Below, one piece after another: positions 56,782 through 64,000 of a DNA stretch of 64,000 bases. Made by a program: the position numbers and the translations under genes. Each line of letters starts with the position of its first letter. Positions within the stretch are counted from its first letter, which is position 1. The notes under the pieces are model-generated. The model worked only from the letters and a program-made list of their open reading frames with translations. It was not told the DNA's origin and did not search any database. Source of the stretch: Turbatrix aceti (Eukaryota > Nematoda > Chromadorea > Rhabditida > Panagrolaimidae). The stretch is taken from the NCBI GenBank assembly GCA_963969345.1, contig OZ017769.1, forward strand, positions 4,216,816-4,280,815, in the 5' to 3' direction.

Positions 56782-59700
56782 ATGAAGACGTGGTGGAGGC
56801 TCTGTCTGCTGGGCCCCCTCGGCGTGCTCTGCGCCATCTTCTTCGTCTGGCACTCCATCGCACTCTACCACGCCCAGCGGAGTCAGACGACGACGGCCTC
56901 GCTCCTGCCCTCAGAGGGTGGTCTGCCCCTGCCAGCCATCGTCATCTGCAACCGATTTCCCTTCAACCAGGCCGGTGTCACTTCGGTCAACGCTAACCTC
57001 AATCAGGGGTACATTTTGAGGTGGGCCTTCATTTTTCCCCTCCCCCGACACACCTGTCGTTTTTCCAGGTACCTGCAGCAGTGGATGAACCCCTCCATTG
57101 CGCATGAACCGGATTTTGTCCGCCTCGACGCCGCGCAGCTTCACACGGCAGAAGAGGCCCTGAGAGGCGTCTTTGCTGCCCGGCACGTCAGCAGGATCGA
57201 GGAAATCACCAATCAGTGTCAGGACGTCATCAATAGCTGCACGATGGCCGTAAGTGAAATTGCCAGAATCGATAGAATCAACAGCGTCCAATTAAAAATT
57301 TCAGGGGCAGATTAGAAGCTCGTATGACTGCTGCGAACACATCAGGACAGGCATCGGCACGCTCAAGGGCATCTGCTGGCTTCTTGACAGCGAAGATGTT
57401 CAAAGCGACATCAACGACGACGACGCGCTGCAGCTTACGTTCCAGGTTGGTGAAATAAGTGAATGGAACAAGCTCGAAATTATGGGCAATCGGTCATGTG
57501 TTCTATGATTCAAAAATGGGCTAAATCAATGCCATAAGCATAGAAACGCAGGCGATAGGAGGCGGTTGCATGGGTTTTGGCACATTTTATTTTTTTGCAT
57601 CGAGCATACCATCAAAGTAAGACATGAAGATCTCAAGTGGGCCCTCTTTTAGACTCTGTTTAGAGCCAGTTTAGAGCCGGTCCCGATTCAATTTTTATTT
57701 TTCCTGTTGATTATAAATTTTCCATTACCTTTATTAGGCAGCAATTGATCACCGATTGCCAAGACACAGTGGCCGAGTGGTTGAAGGCGATTGGCTTATG
57801 TCCAGTTGGGATTTTCCCGCGTGGGTTCGAATCCCACCTGTGTCGGTGTTGATTTTTGAAGTGTGTGTTCAAGTGATTTCGAAATGCTTCGAAATTCAAT
57901 TTAATCCGGTAATGTTATGTAGCTTTATGGGTTGTTTTAGTATTTCACGAAAAACATACTCTAAAATACGCTCAAAAATGCAATTTTCAAAAAGAAAAAT
58001 CAAAAAAGCATAAAATCCCCCCTAAATTTGAACTCAAAAAGAGCCCAATCACATATAGTGCCATAGGGTTCTCAAAAAATTTCCAATTCAGAAGAAACAA
58101 AAAAATTGACTGAATCACAAAAAGCCGATGATTGGAAAAGCGCCGCAAGCACGAGAGCAACTTGAAACAATAAATGCGCATGGCCAGCTGTTGACAATGT
58201 CCAAGCGCGCGCGCATTTTGAACTTTTCGACGATCGATTTTTTGACCATCGCAAAAAACAATCGGACAGTTATCGAAATGACGCAGATTGTGTTTGCATG
58301 GAATGAGCCAGCAGAGCAGAGCATGGAGACCAGGGTGGCGAAACTCCCATGGGAATTAGAAATAGGGGAATTATCCCATGGGATTCCCATGGGAGTCCCA
58401 TGGGAGTCCCCGGGGGTATTTTTTGGTACGTTTAAAAAAGTACATGTTCATACAAAAAAGATATCCAAAAACACACTTATTTTATTAATGTAATAAAATT
58501 AACAATGAAAATAAAATCATTTACCTAATTTGAAAGAAAAAAGCACGCTCCTGCGTAAAATAACGGTGATATTTTAGGCGGGATCGCGCATTTTCAAAAT
58601 TCCGTGGGGAATTATCCCGTGATAGATGGGAATCCCGGGATAATTCCCGGGATATTTCCCATGGGACTCCCATGGGAATCCCCTCTTCGCCACCCTGATG
58701 GAGACCGACCACTACGACAAACTTGGCAATACGCGGGGCCACACAGGCCAGGCAGCATCGCTATGCCATTTATAGGCAGCGATCGGTCAGAGATTGCCAA
58801 GACACAGTGGCCGAGTGGTTAAGGCGATTGGTTTACGTCCAATTGGGAGATTCCTTCGTGGGTTCGAATCCCACCTGTGTCGGATGTCCATTTTTGAATT
58901 GCTTCGAGGTGATTTCGAAATACCTGTTAGTTTCGCTTGATTTGGCAAAAAATTGCGCGTCTGGAAAGCTGTTCTCACATTTCAAATATTTCGGAGATCG
59001 CCTATAATTGCCTGTTTTCGCGCTGGCCGAATTTTCTAAGCTTCTTAAACACCCCTAAAATAAAAACATCAAATTGCAGGTGACACGAAACTCGTATCAC
59101 AGCAGCGACAGCAACGATACCGTCCATCCCGGAATCGATATCTACCTCGTAAACCACGCGCTGTCCCCCGAGCGTCTAGCAACCGAGCTCCCGTCTACCC
59201 CCGCCGTCCGTCTCGCCGACAAGCATGGCTACCGTGTCCGTGCTCGGCGTCAGGTGACCACCGATCTCACGCGACCGGGGTGCGGGAGTTCTGTTTCCGA
59301 AGCGTCAGCCGCCGACTTGAATTCTTCGGAATTACCTTTTCTGGCCTGTTTGCTGACGGCGGTGAGAGCGGATTGCGGCTGCGTGCCCCTCTTCGCCTCC
59401 TTCGTCGCCTTCGACCCCCACAAATTCCATTCCGTCGTTGAAGTCATTAATTCATCCGCCGTCTGTTCGGTGGCTGTTTACGAGAGTTGTGCGAGAAAAT
59501 ACGTAAACTACGCAGTCGCGTCGAATTCGGTCGAGCCGGTCAGCCGGAATTCGTCCATTCTCGCGCATAATGTTAACAACTGCCGGAGGTTTGTTTTTTT
59601 TTCTCTTACAGGAACTTCAGATTCTCGTGCAAAAATGAAAATTATGAATATACCAAAAAAAAAAGTTTTTTTTTTGACAAAATTGATATTTTCCAAAAAT

Positions 59701-60389
59701 TTTTTTTTTAAAATGCCGTAAATAAGAAACAAAAAACCCAAAAAAATTTTATCACCGATATTTTAAGACCCTACTTTTTCGCACAACTTTGGGGTAAAAA
59801 CGCGCACAAAAAATTGGAAAAATGCCATTTTTAGAACCCCTGTAACTTTTCTCAGATCTTCGGTCACGCATGTTTGATTTTTTTTCAATTTTTTATTTTT
59901 ACGTTTTTCAGTGTCAGCCACCGCCCCTGCCAGAAAGTGGACTTCAGCGTGGACGTCAACACTTATTCGCTCCCGACAGAATTCCACACAACCGCCGATT
60001 TCGTGTCCCAGGTGTCGGTCACGTACGAAACACTCCAAATCCGCGACGTCCGAATAACCACGCAACCCGGGGTGCTGGCGTTCTTCACGATGCTCGGCTA
60101 CAACTTTGCGTTGTGGTTCGTGGTCTGGCTCGTGCTCAAGACCTTCGCAGCATCTCTGCTCGATCTGTGCTCGTCGAGGGTCAAAATCGCGCCGAGAAAT
60201 AACGTCACATACATCACGCCGGTCGAGGAGATCAAGACGACGACAGCTGCCGCCAATTCTCATTCGACGGCGGAGACGACGACGACCGATACAACAGACG
60301 AACAGCAGCGGAGGGGCGGGCCGCCGGCGGTTGCCGTCATCTCGATGGACGACAACCAGGATCCGAGGCGCGTCATCGAGGCTGTCTGA
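56782..60389 (+). CDS. DEG/ENaC sodium channel subunit
   Basis: Exons: 56782-57020, 57069-57249, 57305-57445, 59080-59588, 59912-60389; phases agree; 515 residues from this ATG. The frame is open upstream to an acceptor at 56749, so a 5' exon is possible. First membrane helix at residues 10-30 (GPLGVLCAIFFVWHSIALY), then PAIVICNRFPFN, the usual TM1-proximal mark; a Cys-rich extracellular domain with CGCVPLF, YESC and PCQKVDFSVD; and a second helix near residue 410 (LAFFTMLGYNFALWFVVWLVL). The family forms trimeric, amiloride-type cation channels in the plasma membrane. The selectivity-filter tripeptide, G-(A/S)-S in the family, reads GYN here, so ion selectivity or even conduction may differ. 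Shorter than most nematode degenerins. The 1.6 kb intron 3 carries two tRNA genes and a MITE. Confidence 0.85.
57763..57845 (+). tRNA. V-arm tRNA with Ile anticodon TAT (nev-tRNA type)
   Basis: 83 nt: acceptor GACACAG/CTGTGTC, D arm GCCGAGTGGTTGAAGGC, anticodon stem ATTGG/CCAGT, loop CTTATGT (anticodon TAT), long variable arm with GGGA-TTT-TCCC stem, T arm GTGGG-TTCGAAT-CCCAC, discriminator G. Body and variable arm are tRNA-Ser-like; the anticodon would read AUA (Ile). This combination is known as a nematode-specific V-arm-containing tRNA (nev-tRNA). Located in intron 3 of the DEG/ENaC gene, same strand. Confidence 0.88.
58331..58697. mobile_element. hAT-type MITE with TCCCATGGGA palindromes
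   Basis: 367 bp with ends CAGGGTGGCGAA and TTCGCCACCCTG, and a perfect 8-bp duplication ATGGAGAC (58323-58330, 58698-58705). Repeated TCCCATGGGA and TCCCGGGA palindromes lie just inside both ends. No ORF. In DEG/ENaC intron 3 between the two V-arm tRNAs. Confidence 0.92.
58801..58882 (+). tRNA. V-arm tRNA with Val anticodon TAC (nev-tRNA type)
   Basis: 82 nt: acceptor GACACAG/CTGTGTC, D arm GCCGAGTGGTTAAGGC, anticodon stem ATTGG/CCAAT, loop TTTACGT (anticodon TAC), variable arm GGGA-GAT-TCCT, T arm identical to the 57763 copy, discriminator G. Both genes are preceded by GATTGCCAA, so they are duplicates whose anticodons have diverged. Would read GUA, already served by the ordinary tRNA-Val(TAC) at 19158. 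Confidence 0.86.
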
Positions 60390-61091
60390 CGCTCATTTAT
60401 CGTTGGTCTCTCCGAGTGAAGCAATCGGCGTCCATCTGGTCTGCCGGCTATGATCTAGAGTTCGAAGCTCCCCCCCCCCGTCCCGGGGTCCCCCGACCCC
60501 GACCATTTGTTACCCCCGTCAGGGAGTAAATTCCCCGTCCCGACAGATTCTGCCCCTGACAATGAACAAAATTTAGCGTCAAATCGTTCAAAAACAACAC
60601 AATTAGGCAAAAAAAGAGCAAAACGTGGAAAATTTTTTGAAAAAATGGAAAAATTTTTTTTTCAAAAATGCCTCGTTTTTCGTTTTAAAACAAATTGACA
60701 CCTTTTTTTAATTTTTTTGCATTGCCCTCGGGGCAATTTCCCCCGCCCCGTCCCAATACGGGGGTGGAGTTCGAACCCTACTAGGATCCCATGTACAGAG
60801 TTTTAAAAAAAATTGTTATGCGATCCCTTTGTTTTCTTTGTCGTGCAATAAATACACAATTTGACAGTAAATCAACATCAACAAACGGGGATCTACAGCC
60901 TAGGCTGAGCTGAGGTAATATTACGGTATTAAAATTACCTTTTAGACACAATAATGAAGGAAAAACAGCAGCAGACGCCGTAGGATTGAGGTATTGGGAA
61001 AAAGAGATCGTAAATAACGGAAGAAAGAAAAAAACGTCAAAAGTTAAAGGAAAAAATCCAACTCAAAAAACCCTAGAAAAGATTGGCTTAC
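60390..61091. other. 3' intergenic region with possible small MITE (60455-60775)
   Basis: Between the DEG/ENaC stop and the convergent SNF2-like gene. Sequence from about 60455 to 60775 has partial inverted ends (GAGTTCGAAGCTCC...GGAGTTCGAACCC) flanked by TA and C/G-rich blocks, suggesting a MITE; matching is imperfect. AATAAA at 60847-60852 could end the DEG/ENaC mRNA. Confidence 0.4.
60847..60852 (+). terminator. Possible polyadenylation signal of DEG/ENaC gene
   Basis: AATAAA about 460 nt after the stop; the putative MITE lies between them. Confidence 0.35.
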
Positions 61092-64000
61092 TCACGGGAG
61101 AACAATGAGACGCTTAGCCGGGGATTCGTCATCAGATGTCGTCAAATCAATGAGCGCTGAACTGTCCAAAGGACGCTTCCGTGCATCACCTGATGAGCTC
61201 GCCATGGAGGAGTTGTCGGCGGGTCCGACGTTGCTCGATTGGCTGTTCGAAAACGGACGACGCGCCACCACATGGCTGGACATCGAGGAAGCTGGAAAAA
61301 CGGAAATTGTATTTGACAGCAAATCAGAAGTTTTCTGAGATTTTTTTTTATAACTATTTTTAATTGTTACGTGTGCATATACCAGCGCCCCAACTGAGGA
61401 AGAGAGTTGCGTTGGTGTCCCAGAATCGACTCTTTGACTCCGAGTCAAAATAGGTTCACAAAAAATGCATCAATAAACGCCTAAAACTGCGTGCTTTCAT
61501 CTTTAACGAGTTTTTACTTTACAAAATCAAAAATTTAGCACCAAAAATGGCTATAAAAGTGTATTTTTTCCAAAAAATGTTCATCAAAGAGTCGACTCCA
61601 AAGAGTCAAAAGGTCATTTTGTAAAAATCGACTCTCGACTCTGACTCTCGACTCTCAGAGTCAGAGTCAGAGTCAAAGAGTCGACTCTGAGTCGGAGTCA
61701 GCGGAACACTGATTGCCACTAGTGTTTATCTGATACCGTTTTTTTGATATCATGATCTGATCTGATACTTAAAAAAAGTATCATGATCTGATACTGATAT
61801 CAGGTTGAAGGAAAAACAACGTGCCTGACTGATAGTAACCTGATATCAGGCTGATATCATGATATCAGTCTGATATCGTGATATCTGTCTGGTATGAAAA
61901 AAATCCCACAAAAAATCTCAAATTCAATTTCATTTGAATAAATAACATGCAATGTCGTCGTTTAGAAAAACTAGTAAAAAAAGTGAATCTTCAAAATCTC
62001 TCAAGAGAATTTCTCCGGAGAATATCCGGAGATTCTTTCGGGTAAAAAAAATTTCGCAGAAGATTTCAGTGTTCAAAAATAAAAAATAACGAAAAAAATG
62101 ACGGTAAAACCTAGTTTTTATACTCCGGAGATTTTTTCACGGATTGTAATCTCTTCCGAAATTTTGCCACACTGCTTTAAACCCGCTTTTTGTTGTTGCT
62201 TCCGTTTTTTTGATCGAGATATCAGTATCATGATACTTTTTCTGAGATCATGATACTGACTGATATTGATTTTTGCTATCATGATATCATGTTGACCTTT
62301 CAAAATTCTTGCCTGACTGATACTGATCTGATATCAGTATCATTATCAGACCCTGATATCAGGCTAAACCTGATATCAGATAAACACTAATTGCCACTCA
62401 CCAAAACGGTCGAAGCGGTAGTAGTAGACGGTGAAGCCCTTGTCAATGAGTTCAGTGCGGACGAGTTCGTGAAACTCTTCACCGGTAACCTCCTGCCTCC
62501 ACCAGAGCGCCGGGAGGTGAATCGAAGGCAGAACATTTCGATCTTGAAGTTTCGAGTTGCTGGCAACGCGCTGGAAACATTCACGCAGATGTTCACCTGA
62601 AAATGAACCCCCAAATATAAAAATATAAAAATAAACACAAATTCCAAAAACATACGCTTCAGCTTTCCGGTGATAAAGAGTAGCGCAACGCTGATGTTGC
62701 GATTGTCCGTAGCGACCATCGACTCCGACTGCTGCGCCGAGACATTCTCAAAGAGATGTACGTCGCTTCGCTTCACGTCCTGCATGCGACGGAGTTCCTG
62801 GCACTGATCTTCGAGATCGGGGATCAGGCTGCGAGCGGCGTCCAGCAGAGATGACTTGGGAAGGAAGACCGAAGTTGGAATGGTAAAGAGAATCCAGGCG
62901 TCGGTAGCGGTATCGCTGGCGTCACGGGCCGGGCTGGCAACATTGCCGGTCGCCTTGATGATGCGTCCGGGCCCCCGAGCAGCAACCGTCGGCTTTTCGT
63001 TGATTGGTGGCATCAGTTTTCGCGAAATGTAGCCTGAAGAAGGGGGTTGCATTGACAAAAGACTTCTTCGCAAAAAAAAAGTGAAAACCGATTTTTTTTT
63101 AAACTTTCGGAAAAATTTCATTCATAGATATATATTTTTTTTGCAAACGCCTGGCAAAAAATTGTACAAATAATAAAAACCTATTTTCAAAAAAAAATGC
63201 TCGTGGAAGCTAAAACGGTTCAAAAATAGTAAAAAAAATGCAAAAAAAAGCAAATCTTGTTTTTTTTGTAAGCTATTTTTTACCTTTTTAATAAAATTTA
63301 GCATGAGATAATTTTTTTGACAAAACGTCCATTTTTAAAACCATGATTTTGACCCAAAAAAACTAAACAAAAACCAACCTGCACGTGCCCGTTTTGCCTC
63401 GAGCTCTTCCTTTCTCCGTTCCAGCCGGATGCTTCGATCGACGCGTTCGCGAGCCATGTTCTCGTGGTTACGACGAAGCCTCTCCTGTAGCTCTTCAACC
63501 TCCGCTTCCGTATCATTGATATCCTTGGTAGCACCGTTGCGCAGACGCTTTGCGAGAAGCTGAACGTGCTCGAATTCTTTGATGGAGTTAAGAACGCGAA
63601 GCTGGTTGAGTTCTTTCGTTCGCTCGATGACCGGCCCAACTTCAAGGTGGACTTCGTCTTCGATGACGACAGCGGCCTCTGTGACGACATCCGAGGCGTG
63701 CTTCCATCTGTGCGTCGAAGGATCAGTCTCGCCAATCGTTGACGTGAAAAACTCGTCGGTCATGTACGAGAAGTCCGGCTCGGAATCGTCGCTGTTGAGT
63801 TCTTCAAGATCGCTCAGAAGCAGCGAAGTGAGATCCTTCGACGGTAGCGCCACTAAAAAGAAACAAATAAAATCACGATCGCGAAAAACACCGAAAAAAA
63901 ACTCACACAGATCATCTTCCAGGACGTACGTGCTCAACTTGAGCTTTTCCTGAGCTCGTTCGTAGATTTTCTTGTCAACGGTGCATTCTGCGATAAATCG
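61092..64000 (-). CDS. 3' part of a probable SNF2-family ATPase gene
   Basis: Exons on minus: 63907-64000 (continues beyond the edge), 63379-63852, 62656-63033, 62402-62596, 61091/2-61291; phases agree. The first visible residues, RFIAECTVDKKIYERAQEKLKL, shown here only by key parts (RFIAECTV, KIYERAQEKLKL), strongly resemble the end of the SNF2 helicase core (compare ISWI RLITENTVEERIVERAEMKL). The rest has an acidic segment (SDLEELNSDDSEPD), a long charged coiled coil (EAEVEELQERLRRN...RRKEELEAKRARA), a folded stretch with GKLKREHLRECFQRV, and a tail with a SUMO-interacting-like motif (ALIDLTTSDDE) and basic end. I cannot name the subfamily. The stop at 61092 overlaps a GTGAGT donor-like site, so one more tiny exon is possible. 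Confidence 0.5.
61411..61711. mobile_element. CAGTGTTCCGCT-family MITE, second copy (left end decayed)
   Basis: Right end AGTCAGCGGAACACTG at 61696-61711 matches the ends of the 10555-11112 element, with the same GAGTC/GACTC sub-terminal array. The left end (about GGTGTCCCAGAATCGACTC) is mutated. Lies in the last intron of the SNF2-like gene next to the hAT MITE. Confidence 0.55.
61720..62389. mobile_element. hAT-type MITE built of TGATATCATGAT repeats
   Basis: 670 bp, ends TAGTGTTTATCTGATA and TATCAGATAAACACTA, with a perfect 8-bp duplication ATTGCCAC (61712-61719, 62390-62397). Both ends consist of clustered GATATCA, ATCATGAT and CTGATACT units. No ORF. Its right duplication overlaps the splice donor of exon 62402-62596. 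Confidence 0.92.

Overview
The window is eukaryotic and almost certainly nematode. Genes are split by short introns with GT donors and T-rich TTTCAG acceptors, and the long intergenic and intronic tracts are A/T rich. The gene content is nematode-like: a cuticlin-type ZP membrane protein, a DEG/ENaC channel subunit, insulin-like peptides, and V-arm tRNAs carrying non-Ser/Leu anticodons. I cannot name the species; the gene models below were built by eye from splice signals and reading-frame phase, so exon edges may be off by a base or two.

Layout. 1-4700: most of a SART3 homologue on the minus strand (3' end outside the window), with a 1 kb fold-back element in its last visible intron. 5878-10.3 kb: TCF25 homologue on plus, with a complete ferritin gene on the opposite strand inside its third intron, and a small membrane protein gene on minus abutting its 3' end. 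14.6-16.6 kb: nuclear hormone receptor on plus. 16.9-18.5 kb: minus-strand gene joining gag-like zinc knuckles to an unidentified domain. 19.2 kb: tRNA-Val. 22.2 kb: a secreted six-cysteine peptide. 24.8-35.0 kb: a 14-exon gene that I read as focadhesin (FOCAD). 38.7 kb: a canonical insulin-like peptide. 39.8 kb: tRNA-Ala. 42.3-46.1 kb: ZP-domain membrane protein with a tRNA-Val in an intron. 46.3-54.0 kb: four aldo-keto reductase copies in tandem on minus, one of them broken by two transposons and a frameshift. 55-56.3 kb: tRNA-Asp and an inverted tRNA-Lys pair. 56.8-60.4 kb: DEG/ENaC subunit whose big intron holds two V-arm tRNAs and a hAT-type MITE. 61.1-64.0 kb: 3' part of a probable SNF2-family ATPase gene on minus.

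The strongest themes are: (1) two class-II (long variable arm) tRNAs with isoleucine (UAU) and valine (UAC) anticodons, the nematode 'nev-tRNA' type, which could misread the code; (2) a dense set of small non-autonomous DNA transposons with intact inverted repeats and target-site duplications, nearly all in introns, one sitting on a splice donor and two breaking a coding exon; (3) nested genes and tRNAs within introns. No operon-like clustering of functionally linked genes is evident other than the aldo-keto reductase array.
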